Source of the DNA: Saprospirales bacterium
GTDB lineage: Bacteria; Bacteroidota; Bacteroidia; Chitinophagales; Saprospiraceae
Assembly (NCBI GenBank): GCA_016703765.1
Contig: JADJBL010000045.1
Coordinates: 385,444 to 449,443, forward strand
DNA length: 64,000 nt
Reading direction: 5' to 3'
Below the pieces are notes generated by a model. That model ran no database searches, was not told where the DNA came from, and saw only the letters and a list, made by a program, of their open reading frames with translations. The position numbers and the translations under genes are program-made. Shown piece by piece: positions 20,290 to 28,833 of the stretch. Position 1 is the stretch's first letter, and each line of letters starts with the position of its first letter.

Positions 20290-21965
20290 TGTAGCTTTTT
20301 CAATTCTTCGTCCCGAAGCTCCCTGCGCAGGATCTTGCCTACGTTGGTCTTGGGCAACTCCTTGCGGAATTCCACGTGCTTGGGCACTTTATAGTTGGTG
20401 AGGTTCTCCCTGCAATAGGCGAGCACTTCTTCCGTTGTGAGCGAATCATCTTTTTTGACGATAAAGACTTTGACCACCTCGTCCGATTTGGGGTCGGGCA
20501 CGCCGATGGCAGCCACCTCCAACACTTTCGGATGGCCAACCAGCACTTCTTCGATCTCGTTGGGATATACGTTGAAGCCCGAGACGAGGATCATGTCTTT
20601 TTTGCGGTCGACGATCTGGAAATACCCGTCCTCGTGCATGAAACCGATGTCGCCGGTGGAGAGCCATCCGTCCTTGAGGATCTTGTCGGTTTCATCCGGG
20701 CGGTTGTAATACCCCTTCATCACCTGGGGTCCCTTGATCTGGATCTCGCCCACCTCGGTGACTTTGAGCGGGTTGCCCATTTCGTCTACGATCCGCATAT
20801 CGGTAGAGGGCGCCGGCAGGCCAATGGTGCCCAGCTTTCCGCTCCCGTCCACCGGGTTGACGCTCGCCACCGGGGATGTTTCGGTAAGCCCATAGCCCTC
20901 CGTCAGGGGGCATCCGGTGACTTTATGCCATTTTTCCGCCACGGCTCTCTGTACCGCCATCCCACCGCCGACGACGAGTTTCAGTTTGGAAAAATTGCAG
21001 GAGGCAAAATCCGGGTGGTTGAGCAGGGCATTGAACAGGGTATTGACCCCCGTCATGAGGGTGATATTGTATTTTTTGAAAGGCTCCATGACCGATTTCA
21101 AGTCGCGAGGATTGGTGATCAGCACCGATAAGGAGCCGATGCTCATGAGGGCCAGGCAGTTGACCGTAAAGGCAAAACTGTGGTAGAGGGGGAGGGGGGA
21201 CAGCACGACCTCTTCTCCCTCTTTCAGGACCGGGCTCATGATGGCCCTGATCTGAAGCAAATTGGCCACCAGGTTGCGGTTGCTCAGCATGGCGCCTTTG
21301 GAAACGCCCGTGGTGCCACCTGTATATTGGAGGGCGATGACATCGTCGGGATGGCCCGCATGGTCCGTCAGGCTAAATTTCTTTCCCTGCCGGATGGCGT
21401 CCAGAAAAGAAGCTGTGTTGGGGATATGGTATTTCGGTACCATGCGCTTGATCCGGCGCACCACGAAATTGACGATGGCGCCCTTGACAGGCCCCAGCAT
21501 TTCTCCTATGCTGGTCACGATGACCGTCTTGATCGGGGTTTCATGCAGCACCTTCTCCAGGCTGGAGGCGAAATTCTCGCAAATGACGATGGCTTTTACC
21601 CCGGAATCGGTGAACTGGTGCAGCATTTCCCGGGGCTTATAGAGCGGGTTGGTGTTGACCAGAACCAGCCCGGCGCGCAGGGCGCCGAACAGGGCGATGG
21701 GATATTGCAGCAGGTTGGGCATCATCAGGGCGATCCGGTCGCCGGGCTCGAGGCCCCGGGAGCGCAAATAAGCGCCAAACTGCCGGGAATAGCGGTCTAC
21801 CTCGCCGAAGGTGACCTCCTTGCCCATGTTGGAAAAGGCGGGCTTTTTGGCATATTTCTTAAGGATTTCGTCCAGCAACGCCACTACGGATGGGTAGGCT
21901 TCGACATCGATGTTCGCGGGCACTCCTTTCGGATAAGTAGCCAGCCAGGGCCTTGGATCGCTCAT
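20286..21965 (-). CDS. fadD: Long-chain fatty-acid--CoA ligase
   Basis: A 559-aa ANL-superfamily enzyme that activates fatty acids with ATP to acyl-AMP and then acyl-CoA. Motifs are intact: the P-loop-like YTGGTTGVSKGAMLS (A3), EGYGLTETSPV (A5), LSTGDIGFMHEDGYFQIVDRKKDMI (A7-A8, given here as one region) and the C-terminal lysine in KTNVGKILRRELR (A10). It is the first gene of an overlapping operon with mfd. The divergent rpmH is separated by a region holding the hairpin at 22035-22071. Confidence 0.93.
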   Translation of the reverse strand: MSDPRPWLATYPKGVPANIDVEAYPSVVALLDEILKKYAKKPAFSNMGKEVTFGEVDRYSRQFGAYLRSRGLEPGDRIALMMPNLLQYPIALFGALRAGLVLVNTNPLYKPREMLHQFTDSGVKAIVICENFASSLEKVLHETPIKTVIVTSIGEMLGPVKGAIVNFVVRRIKRMVPKYHIPNTASFLDAIRQGKKFSLTDHAGHPDDVIALQYTGGTTGVSKGAMLSNRNLVANLLQIRAIMSPVLKEGEEVVLSPLPLYHSFAFTVNCLALMSIGSLSVLITNPRDLKSVMEPFKKYNITLMTGVNTLFNALLNHPDFASCNFSKLKLVVGGGMAVQRAVAEKWHKVTGCPLTEGYGLTETSPVASVNPVDGSGKLGTIGLPAPSTDMRIVDEMGNPLKVTEVGEIQIKGPQVMKGYYNRPDETDKILKDGWLSTGDIGFMHEDGYFQIVDRKKDMILVSGFNVYPNEIEEVLVGHPKVLEVAAIGVPDPKSDEVVKVFIVKKDDSLTTEEVLAYCRENLTNYKVPKHVEFRKELPKTNVGKILRRELRDEELKKLQ

Positions 21966-22034
21966 AATGAATCAAATTTGTGTTCGCGAATTTATCTCAA
22001 CTTGGAAGAATTATCGGCTAAACCCAATAAATCT

Positions 22035-22071
22035 ATAAAACTAGGGCGGGCGCAGCCCGTCCTAGTTTTAT
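22035..22071. repeat. 17-bp intergenic hairpin with GCA loop
   Basis: Arms 22035-22051 and 22055-22071 pair with one G-T wobble around GCA and run into T residues. It sits between the divergent fadD and rpmH genes, upstream of both. Confidence 0.8.
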
Positions 22072-22084
22072 TTTTTCCAGACTC

Positions 22085-22116
22085 TTTGCCATTTTATAAA
22101 AATCACATTACCTTTG
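22085..22116 (+). promoter_or_regulatory. Promoter for rpmH
   Basis: TTTG at 22085-22088, 20 nt spacer, TACCTTTG at 22109-22116; same layout as the CBM48 promoter. Confidence 0.7.
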
Positions 22117-22167
22117 TCGCACTTTTCCCGAAGCGGATGCCGCTGGAGAGATAAAAGCTAGAAAAAA

Positions 22168-22323
22168 ATGAAAAGGACATACCAACCGTCGAGAAGAAAA
22201 CGGGCCAACAAACATGGTTTCCGCGCCCGCATGAGCAGCAAGAACGGCCGTAAGACGCTGGCCCGTCGCCGCGCCAGAGGTCGTGGACGACTCACCGTTT
22301 CGGATGAAAGGCGTTTGAAATAA
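22168..22323 (+). CDS. rpmH: 50S ribosomal protein L34
   Basis: A 51-residue, highly basic protein: [20 protein letters not shown] at the start, then [20 protein letters not shown]. This is the complete L34 signature, with the short C-terminal extension [10 protein letters not shown] seen in Bacteroidota. It is a component of the large ribosomal subunit. It has its own promoter and is followed by a convergent hairpin. The usual dnaA/rnpA neighbours are absent here. Confidence 0.97.
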   Translation: MKRTYQPSRRKRANKHGFRARMSSKNGRKTLARRRARGRGRLTVSDERRLK

Positions 22324-22350
22324 ACACCGCTTTACCCCGGTGAATCCATC

Positions 22351-22395
22351 AATAAGGCAGGGAGGGCGGCTGCAGGCCGCCCTCCCTGCCTTATT
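22351..22395. repeat. 21-bp intergenic hairpin with GCA loop
   Basis: Arms 22351-22371 and 22375-22395 pair with a single G-T wobble around GCA. It lies between the convergent rpmH and TPR genes and could terminate both. Confidence 0.85.
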
Positions 22396-22397
22396 TG

Positions 22398-24203
22398 TCA
22401 GATATCGTCCCCTCTCAATATGCGGAAGCGTTTCCGCGCCTCTACGGCAAAGGTGCTGTTGGAAAAATCGAGGAACAGTTTCTCGTATAGCTCCTTGGCC
22501 TTTTCCGGGTTGCCCAGATAAAGTTCGTGCAGGGTGGCCAGTTCAAACAGGGCGTTGTCGGCCCGAATCTCTTCCTTATGTTCGTCCACGATCGTCTGCA
22601 GCAGGGCTGCGGCGGAGGGATAATCCCGTTTTTTCCTGAACACCTGGGCCTTGGCATAGAGCACATCGTCTTGCAGGGAATGTTCCGGAAACTGGCTCAG
22701 CAGGCTGTCCAGCTTGGCAAAGGCCTCATCAAACCGGTTCTGGAAAATGAGCAGGTCCGCTTCGGCGTACAAGGTCAGAGAAGTGGTGGTGGAGTCGAGG
22801 CCGAGGTTATCCATGATAAAGACGGACAGGTCGAGCGCATCGTTGGCGATGAGCTTGGAGGTCGAGGCCTTCAGGACTTCAAATTGTGCCTGCGCCCATT
22901 CGAAATCCCCAAAATAATAGGACAGTTTTGCATTCCGGAACCGGGCTTCGTGCCCTAGCACATCGTCTTCAAAGGCTTTGTCGACCTGGGAGTAGAGCAA
23001 GGTAGCGTCCCAACGCTCGCCCCGGATGAGATAGTAGTCGGCCAGCGCGATCTTTCCCCGGGCCTGCACGGCCTGCTGAATGCCAGGCATGGCCACCATC
23101 TCCTGAAGCAGGAGGATGGCCTTTTCCAAATCGTTCAGGTAATAGGCGTCGAGCTCGGAAAGCTCCAGGATGATCGGGGCCGTATTGCGGTTGCGGCCAA
23201 ACTCATCGAGAAAGACGAGGTATTCCTGTTCCAGTTGGAGGAGTTCTTCCTGGGTATAGACATAATCCTGCACCAGTTTTTCCCGCTTGCAGCGGAGCAG
23301 CTGGCGTTTGGATTCCACGTAGATCGGAGTGCTGGGGCCTTTCTCGGTGATAATGTAGGAATAAGCGTCGATCGCTACGTCGTAGTATTTGTCGTTGGCC
23401 ACAGTTTCGGCGAATTGGAACACCCGGAACCCATTCTCCTTGAGCCGGCGGTCGAGCGATTTGACCTGTCGCAGCGCGTTGGCATAATCTTTTCGCTGGA
23501 TAAACACCCAGCCGAGGAGTTCGACGTAGAAAATAGCGTCCTCTTCTTCCTGGATGCGGGTATAGAGCTGGGTTTGCAGTTCGTCGAAGTCTGCGTTTGA
23601 AAAATAGCGCTGGAAGATGGTCTGAAGAGAGGTCAGTATCCCTGGGTTGTCGCGCAGGCTGTTGAGGTAGCTTTCGATCATGCGGGGCGAATCGCCCTGT
23701 CTGCGGTACAGCTCGCCCAGGTTGTAGGAAAAGGTGCCGTCGTCGGCCAGCAGGCGGGCGCCTTTTTCATAGGTGGCGATCGCCAGATCGTATTTTGCCA
23801 GTTGGGTAAAGGACTGGGCCAGCTTGATGACGGCGCCGCGATCGGCGGGGAGATTTTTGACAGCCCTTTCGTATTCCTCGTTGGCTTCCTCGATGCGCAA
23901 CTGGCGCTCGTACAGGTTGCCCAGCCCCACGCTAAAGGATAGTCTTTCCGGATATTTCTTCAACTCCTTTTTGAGCGATTTCTCCGCCTCTTCGTATTGC
24001 TGAAGGGAGAGCAGGCATTCGATATAGCGGTCGTAATAGAAATCCTGCGTTTCATTGGCGCGGTACAGCCGCTCAAACATCACGGCTGCCTTCTCGTATT
24101 CGCCGTTTTGGTAATACTGCTGTGCCAGCCGCGCATCCTGGGCGGAGGTAGATAAGGGGAGCAGAAAGAGCAGGGTCAGGATAGCAAAGACCAAAGTGCG
24201 CAT
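22398..24203 (-). CDS. Secreted tetratricopeptide-repeat protein
   Basis: About 601 aa. The start at 24203 gives a clean signal peptide, MRTLVFAILTLLFLLPLSTS ending near AQD; an upstream in-frame ATG at 24233 would bury it. The rest is TPR-like helix pairs, e.g. LAQQYYQNGEYEKAAVMFER, YERAVKNLPADRGAVIKLAQ, and near the C-terminus TLHELYLGNPEKAKELYEKL. It is probably a periplasmic or outer-membrane-associated scaffold. A T-poor hairpin at 24265 separates it from tonB. No specific partner can be named. Confidence 0.85.
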   Translation of the reverse strand: MRTLVFAILTLLFLLPLSTSAQDARLAQQYYQNGEYEKAAVMFERLYRANETQDFYYDRYIECLLSLQQYEEAEKSLKKELKKYPERLSFSVGLGNLYERQLRIEEANEEYERAVKNLPADRGAVIKLAQSFTQLAKYDLAIATYEKGARLLADDGTFSYNLGELYRRQGDSPRMIESYLNSLRDNPGILTSLQTIFQRYFSNADFDELQTQLYTRIQEEEDAIFYVELLGWVFIQRKDYANALRQVKSLDRRLKENGFRVFQFAETVANDKYYDVAIDAYSYIITEKGPSTPIYVESKRQLLRCKREKLVQDYVYTQEELLQLEQEYLVFLDEFGRNRNTAPIILELSELDAYYLNDLEKAILLLQEMVAMPGIQQAVQARGKIALADYYLIRGERWDATLLYSQVDKAFEDDVLGHEARFRNAKLSYYFGDFEWAQAQFEVLKASTSKLIANDALDLSVFIMDNLGLDSTTTSLTLYAEADLLIFQNRFDEAFAKLDSLLSQFPEHSLQDDVLYAKAQVFRKKRDYPSAAALLQTIVDEHKEEIRADNALFELATLHELYLGNPEKAKELYEKLFLDFSNSTFAVEARKRFRILRGDDI

Positions 24204-24264
24204 AGCGTATAATTTTTCCCGTGTTTTTGTCAAACGCGGAGGAGCCTTGAAAAGTTGTCAAACG

Positions 24265-24301
24265 GAAAGCGGCTGCCCGGGATACCCCGGCAGCCGCTTT
24301 C
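24265..24301 (-). terminator. Hairpin after tonB
   Basis: Thirteen-bp arms 24265-24277 and 24289-24301 (GAAAGCGGCTGCC and complement). It lies just after the tonB stop on the minus strand. The T-run is weak, so termination efficiency is uncertain. Confidence 0.65.
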
Positions 24302-24322
24302 ACGATATCGGATCGGATCCGT

Positions 24323-25219
24323 TTATTCGAGTTTGAATTTAACCGGCAGGTTGAACTGTACGCGAACGGCGCGTCCGCGCTGCTTGCCCGGAACCCAGGT
24401 AGGCATATCGTTCACCACCCGGAGGGCTTCCTGTCCGCACTGGGCGCCGATGTCGCGGGCCACTTTCGCGTCGGTGATGGAGCCGTCTTTTTCCACCACG
24501 AATTGTATCACCACAGTCCCTTCCACGCCGTTTTCACGGGCAATAGCGGGGTACTTGATGTTTTTGTAGATATACTCCAGCATTTTCTGCTCGGCGCATT
24601 TTTTCCGGTCGTCCTTGTTGGATTTGTCTTCGCAACCCGGGAAACGGGGCATGTCTTCCACGACTTTGAAGATCTCATCCACTTTGGGCGCTGGCGGCGG
24701 CGGCGGGGGAGGAGGAGGAGGAGGGTCGTTTTTCGGCTGCGGTTCCAACTTGGTATCGTCGTCGATGGAGTTGTCGGTAAATTCGACCTGATCTTCTTCT
24801 TCGATCAACTCTTCCGGCACTTCCACGATGGTAGGAGGCGGGGGAGGAGGCGGGGGAGGGGGCGGTTCGGCAGTCCGCGGCGGTTCGATCTCGATTTCTT
24901 CGTCGAGCTCCATAGCGCCGGCGGGGATGACCACTTTTTCTTCGTAGGTGGTCCAGCTGAAAGCCAGGATGGTCAGGCCGATGGCGAGCACGAGGCCGAA
25001 ATTAAAAATGGTGTTGCTGAATTGGAACACATCCACGTCGGGATACTTGTTCCGAACATCCAGCACCGACTTCTCGGGTCCGCTCTCGTACTTTTTCGAC
25101 AGGTTTTGGCTCGACTTTCCGGCAAAAACCGTCCGGAGGACGTAGATCAAAGCAAGGATCAGCACGATGGCGACCCCTGTGGCGATGCCAACCCAGTTAC
25201 CTGTTACTGAAAAATCCAT
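24323..25219 (-). CDS. tonB: Energy transducer TonB
   Basis: TonB carries proton-motive energy from the inner membrane to outer-membrane receptors. The 298-aa protein has an N-terminal helix (WVGIATGVAIVLILALIYVL) and a second one (FNFGLVLAIGLTILAFSW, about 70-90). Two proline tracts of eleven residues each follow, then the TonB C-terminal domain (YPAIARENGVEGTVVIQFVV ... GRAVRVQFNLPVKF). The extra first helix plus linker is unlike classic one-helix TonB. The ATG at 25219 is chosen; the longer form would need a TTG overlapping the VanZ stop. It is probably co-transcribed with vanZ. Confidence 0.9.
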   Translation of the reverse strand: MDFSVTGNWVGIATGVAIVLILALIYVLRTVFAGKSSQNLSKKYESGPEKSVLDVRNKYPDVDVFQFSNTIFNFGLVLAIGLTILAFSWTTYEEKVVIPAGAMELDEEIEIEPPRTAEPPPPPPPPPPPTIVEVPEELIEEEDQVEFTDNSIDDDTKLEPQPKNDPPPPPPPPPPPAPKVDEIFKVVEDMPRFPGCEDKSNKDDRKKCAEQKMLEYIYKNIKYPAIARENGVEGTVVIQFVVEKDGSITDAKVARDIGAQCGQEALRVVNDMPTWVPGKQRGRAVRVQFNLPVKFKLE

Positions 25220-25221
25220 GT

Positions 25222-25581
25222 TCAAAAATTTAAATGATAAATAAGTCTTCTAAACACGCCGTATCCCGTAATAGCCCCCAGAATATTGGCCAGCATATCG
25301 GCCCATTCAAAGTGCCTGTAAGGGAAGAAAGTCAGTTGCAACACCTCCATGGACAAGCCGAAGAGGATCGCAAGCAATATTGCGGGCAGCGGATGGTGCC
25401 AGCCGATTCGGTAGAAGCCCCACAGAAGGAGGAATACCAGCACGACGTATGCGCCAAAATGCCCGGCTTTGTCCCAGGAAATTTCATCCCAAAACCCGGA
25501 GGGCAACTGTATGCCTGGCCCCGCAGAAAGGGCAAGGATCACAATGCTCCAAATAATGGCCGGGAAAAAAGCTTTCAACAT
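25222..25581 (-). CDS. VanZ-like family membrane protein
   Basis: A 119-aa integral membrane protein with four hydrophobic segments. The sequence DKAGHFGAYVVLVFLLLWGF is the VanZ-like DK..H...Y signature, and LSMEVLQLTFFPYRHFEWAD carries the conserved E...Q...R...D pattern. Bacterial VanZ-like proteins are of unknown function; VanZ itself gives low-level teicoplanin resistance. Its stop lies 2 nt before the tonB ATG. Confidence 0.88.
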   Translation of the reverse strand: MLKAFFPAIIWSIVILALSAGPGIQLPSGFWDEISWDKAGHFGAYVVLVFLLLWGFYRIGWHHPLPAILLAILFGLSMEVLQLTFFPYRHFEWADMLANILGAITGYGVFRRLIYHLNF

Positions 25582-25650
25582 TCAAATAACTGCCTCAGCG
25601 GTACTTAGATGCAAGGGTCCTTCATTTTGGCGCAGACCGGGTAAAAAAAA

Positions 25651-26043
25651 TTACCCGATCAAGGCCTGGTAAGCGGAAGCGTCCATCAGACCTGCTAACT
25701 CAGCAGGGTCGCGGATCTCCATTTTGATGATCCAGCCCTCTCCGTAAGCGTCCGAATTGATGATCCCGGGGTTATCTCCCTTGGATTCATCCAGAGCAGG
25801 GTTGAACTCGAGTATCTTCCCGCTAACCGGGAGGAACAGTTCGGCCGTTGTTTTGACGGCTTCCACGGTGCCGAACACATCTTCGGCATTCAGATCATCG
25901 CCCACGGTGTCTACTTCGATGTAAACCAGTTCGCCAAGTTCGCCCTGGGCAAAATCGGTGATACCCACATACGCGATGTTTCCCGATTCAATCCGGATCC
26001 ACTCGTGGTCTTTCGTATATTTCAGATTAGATGGCACTCCCAT
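25651..26043 (-). CDS. gcvH: Glycine cleavage system H protein
   Basis: GcvH carries the lipoyl arm that shuttles the aminomethyl group between the P, T and L proteins. The 130-aa protein has LKYTKDHEWIRIESG at the start and the lipoyl-lysine motif FGTVEAVKTTAELFLPVSG. The start at 26043 (MGVPSNLKYTKDHEW) is preferred over a longer form. The stop codon is built into a hairpin (arms 25638-25644 and 25651-25657, loop of A on the + strand), which gives a T-rich loop in the transcript. The other gcv genes are not nearby. Confidence 0.95.
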   Translation of the reverse strand: MGVPSNLKYTKDHEWIRIESGNIAYVGITDFAQGELGELVYIEVDTVGDDLNAEDVFGTVEAVKTTAELFLPVSGKILEFNPALDESKGDNPGIINSDAYGEGWIIKMEIRDPAELAGLMDASAYQALIG

Positions 26044-26143
26044 AAACCTGTGCTGTATAAAAAGATGAATGAAAATTGGTTCTCGATTGCTGGCCAAAAA
26101 TAATTTATTTTTTGGGAACCAGGCCTTTGACCGGCTTTAATTT

Positions 26144-27472
26144 TCAGGAATTGGACGCTACTTTCGGGGTTTTAGCCAGGAAGTTCTTCACCCAATCCGT
26201 CGTCATCGACTTAGGCCGTTCCAGCGGGAATCCCAGCGCGCGCGACCAGCAGGTCGACGCCATGACCCCAAGAGCCCGGGAAACGCCGAACAACACGGTA
26301 TAAAAATCGTATTCCTTCATCCCGTAATGCACCAGCAAAGCCCCCGAGTGGGCGTCCACATTGGGCCAGGGGTTTTTGACCTTGCCCATGGTTTCCAGAA
26401 TGGGCGGCACCAGCTCGTAAATTTTCCATACCACGTTCACGATCGGGTCGTCCTTGATATATTGTTTGGCGAACTCCATCTGGGCGATAAACCGGGGGTC
26501 GGGCTTCCGGAGCACGGCGTGTCCGTAACCGGGCACGATCTTGCCCGCTGCGATGGTCGTATGAACATATTCTTTGATATCGTCGTCGGTGGGCCGGTCG
26601 GTGCCGATGGCGTCGATCATGTTGAATATCCAGCGGATCACCTCCTGGTTGGCGAGCCCGTGCAGGGGGCCGGCCAGAGCCGCCATCCCTCCGGCGAAGG
26701 AGAGGTAGGGATCGCTCAGCGTGGAGCCAATCAGGTGGACCGTATGCGCCGATGCGTTGCCTCCCTCGTGATCCGCATGGATGGTGAGGTAGAGGCGGAT
26801 GAGGTTCATGAAGTCGCTGCCCGGAATGCCGAGCATGTGCGCAAAGTTGCCCCCCCAGTCCAGGTGGATGTTGGGGGCGATATGTTGCCCATTGTGATAG
26901 GATCGCCGGTAGATATAGGCCGCCAGGCGGGGTAGGCGGGCAATGAGGTTCATGGCATCCTCATAAGCTGCATCCCAGTATTCCTCCTTGCTCATTCCGT
27001 CTTCATAACGGTGCGCGAATACGCTGCCGCTCTGAAGGGCCGTGATGCCCATGATAAACTGGGTCATCGGATGCGTCGTGACGGGCAGGAGGTCCAGCAG
27101 TTTGAATACGTGTTCGGGGATATTGCAGCGTTGGATCCACTGTTCGGTGAGCCAATGGACCTCTTTTTCGGTGGGGATTTCTCCGACGAGCATGAGCCAG
27201 AAAAGCCCTTCGGGAAGCGGTTCTTTTCCGTCGGGTCCTTTCGGAAGGCGCTTTTTCAGCTCCGGGATCGAATACCCCCGAAAGCGGATGCCCTCCATAG
27301 GGTCCAGTTCGGATGTTTCCCAGACCATCATTTGAATATTGCGGGCGCCGCCGTAAACCTGACTGAGTGTGATGTTTTCCACTACGGTTTCTCCGTGCTC
27401 CCGCAGAATCTCCTTGACCTCTGCCTTTAGTTCGGCAGCTTTTTTCTGAAATTTTTGCTTGAGGATATCCAT
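26144..27472 (-). CDS. Citrate synthase, mitochondrial-like type
   Basis: Condenses oxaloacetate with acetyl-CoA at the entry of the TCA cycle. The 442-aa protein has the catalytic residues His in HADHEGGNASAHT, His in AGPLHGLANQEV and Asp in PNVDAHSGALL. The run HTVHLIGSTLSDPYLSFAGG is much closer to animal and plant mitochondrial citrate synthase than to the Escherichia-type hexameric enzyme. The N-terminus begins with a charged helix (MDILKQKFQKKAAELKAEVK) and no zinc-finger or NADH-site extension. Monocistronic by context. The symbol gltA is avoided because it usually denotes the other type. Confidence 0.93.
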   Translation of the reverse strand: MDILKQKFQKKAAELKAEVKEILREHGETVVENITLSQVYGGARNIQMMVWETSELDPMEGIRFRGYSIPELKKRLPKGPDGKEPLPEGLFWLMLVGEIPTEKEVHWLTEQWIQRCNIPEHVFKLLDLLPVTTHPMTQFIMGITALQSGSVFAHRYEDGMSKEEYWDAAYEDAMNLIARLPRLAAYIYRRSYHNGQHIAPNIHLDWGGNFAHMLGIPGSDFMNLIRLYLTIHADHEGGNASAHTVHLIGSTLSDPYLSFAGGMAALAGPLHGLANQEVIRWIFNMIDAIGTDRPTDDDIKEYVHTTIAAGKIVPGYGHAVLRKPDPRFIAQMEFAKQYIKDDPIVNVVWKIYELVPPILETMGKVKNPWPNVDAHSGALLVHYGMKEYDFYTVLFGVSRALGVMASTCWSRALGFPLERPKSMTTDWVKNFLAKTPKVASNS

Positions 27473-27485
27473 TGATATTGATTAA

Positions 27486-27518
27486 TAGGCCGGGTAGGGC
27501 GGGCGCGTACCCGACCTA
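27486..27518. repeat. Imperfect intergenic inverted repeat
   Basis: Eleven-bp arms 27486-27496 and 27508-27518 pair with one wobble around an 11-nt GC-rich loop. It lies between the small secreted protein gene and the citrate synthase gene, both on the minus strand, so it could terminate the former or act in the leader of the latter. Confidence 0.55.
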
Positions 27519-27540
27519 AAGTTACTTTAGTTCCGAGGTT

Positions 27541-27954
27541 TTACTCCAACTCGAGCACAGCCATTTCTACCTGATCGATCGGAACGCCTTTGGACAACAA
27601 GGCCGATGCGACTTCGGCCCGTTTTTCCCGGCGCTCGATGGAAAATGCGCGGTAGAAAGGGGTTTGAGCTTCGCTCAGCATTAACTGCACGGAAATGTCC
27701 GCACCGTATTCGATAGCCTTAAGCTGCTCCAGATAGAGAGACTGGTCGCTGGTCTTATTGGGGGTGATCAGTTCGCGGTCGCGGAAGCGCCGGGCCTGAA
27801 TCTGGTAGATTTTTTCCTGCTGGATGTCGCTCAGCTGGTATTTCTTGGTCAGGAGTTCCGCCATGCCTTTCGCTTTTTCCTCGGGCGTACCGGACTGGGC
27901 GGATAAAACCCCCGCCACGCTTATAAAAAGGAATCCAAACAACAATTGTTTCAT
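27541..27954 (-). CDS. Small secreted protein, helical, function unknown
   Basis: A 137-aa protein with a signal peptide (MKQLLFGFLFISVAGVLSAQ). The mature part is charged and helical: GMAELLTKKYQLSDIQQEKI and ERREKRAEVASALLSKGV. The pattern of a helix-rich periplasmic protein with ...QLSDIQQEKIYQI... recalls Spy/LTXXQ-like folds, but no true LTxxQ motif is seen, so this stays a guess. A near-consensus -7 box (TATCTTTA on the minus strand) is close to position 27985. Confidence 0.65.
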   Translation of the reverse strand: MKQLLFGFLFISVAGVLSAQSGTPEEKAKGMAELLTKKYQLSDIQQEKIYQIQARRFRDRELITPNKTSDQSLYLEQLKAIEYGADISVQLMLSEAQTPFYRAFSIERREKRAEVASALLSKGVPIDQVEMAVLELE

Positions 27955-28071
27955 GGATAATGCTTTGTGGTAAAAATGGTTCTGTAAAGATACAATATTA
28001 CGTCAAAATCGCCTTTCCGGCCATTTTTTCCCGCCTAAAGTAGAAAAGCAGACAGATAGGGGACTTTTCCT

Positions 28072-28079
28072 TAGATTTG
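28072..28079 (+). promoter_or_regulatory. -7 box upstream of the DUF3109 gene
   Basis: TAGATTTG, 24 nt before the ATG at 28104. An ATG at 28077 lies inside this box and is not used as the start. Confidence 0.5.
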
Positions 28080-28103
28080 CGGGGCCTTTTTGCCGGCATT
28101 CCT

Positions 28104-28694
28104 ATGGTAATCGTACAGGACAAGTTAATCAGCGAGGACGTTTTGGAACAGGCTTTTGTCTGCAACCTGCAGGCCTGTAAGGGCGCGTGTTGCTGGGAAG
28201 GCGATTTCGGGGCGCCTCTGGAAAAGGGCGAGCTCGACATCCTGGTCGATATCTTCGACCGGGTCAAGCCCTTTTTACTGCCCGAAGCAGTCGATCACCT
28301 TCAAAAGGAAGGGCTGTATACCTTTTACGAAGACGAGGGTTTCGGCACGACCCTCATGCCCAACGGCGCCTGCGCCTATATGACCCTCGACCCAAGCGGC
28401 ATCGCCCAATGCGGGATCGAAAAGGCTTTCAAGGCCGGCGCCATTGAGTTTCAAAAGCCCATCTCTTGTCATTTATACCCCATACGGGTCAAAAAAGACG
28501 AAAAAGAGCGCTTCGAAGCCCTGAACTACGATCGCTGGGAAATCTGCAATCCCGCCTGCCAGCTTGGAAAAAAATTAAAAATGCCGGTTTACCGCTTCCT
28601 CAAGGAGGCCCTTGTGCGCAAGTACGGCCCTGACTTTTACGAGGAATTGGACGAGGTGGCAGCCTGGCTCGAAAACGGAGGCAAAGAGGCTTAA
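28104..28694 (+). CDS. DUF3109 family cysteine-rich protein
   Basis: A 196-aa cytoplasmic protein that matches DUF3109, a family common in Bacteroidota. The spaced cysteines CNLQACKGACCWEGDFGAPL, GACAYMTL, QCGIE, PISCHLYPIRV and ICNPACQLGKKL form the conserved metal- or Fe-S-binding set of the YkgJ-like group. The enzymatic role is unknown. It lies alone, with its own promoter, upstream of the PPIase gene. Confidence 0.88.
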   Translation: MVIVQDKLISEDVLEQAFVCNLQACKGACCWEGDFGAPLEKGELDILVDIFDRVKPFLLPEAVDHLQKEGLYTFYEDEGFGTTLMPNGACAYMTLDPSGIAQCGIEKAFKAGAIEFQKPISCHLYPIRVKKDEKERFEALNYDRWEICNPACQLGKKLKMPVYRFLKEALVRKYGPDFYEELDEVAAWLENGGKEA

Positions 28695-28715
28695 TCCCCT
28701 ACTTCCGCATTTTTT

Positions 28716-28746
28716 TTTGCAAAACACAGCAAAGACATTACTTTTG
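28716..28746 (+). promoter_or_regulatory. Promoter for the PPIase gene
   Basis: TTTG at 28716-28719, 19-nt spacer, TACTTTTG at 28739-28746. It leaves an 87-nt leader before the ATG at 28834. Confidence 0.7.
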
Positions 28747-28833
28747 CAGGGATTTTTGCCGACCCTCCTGCGAGAATGGCAATTCCGGTGGCTTTCCACC
28801 CTTACTTGAAAGATTGAAAAATATAGTTGCAGA

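Noticed and set aside
22168..22323. Chromosome origin next to rpmH
   Set aside because: No rnpA, dnaA or DnaA-box cluster is visible near rpmH.
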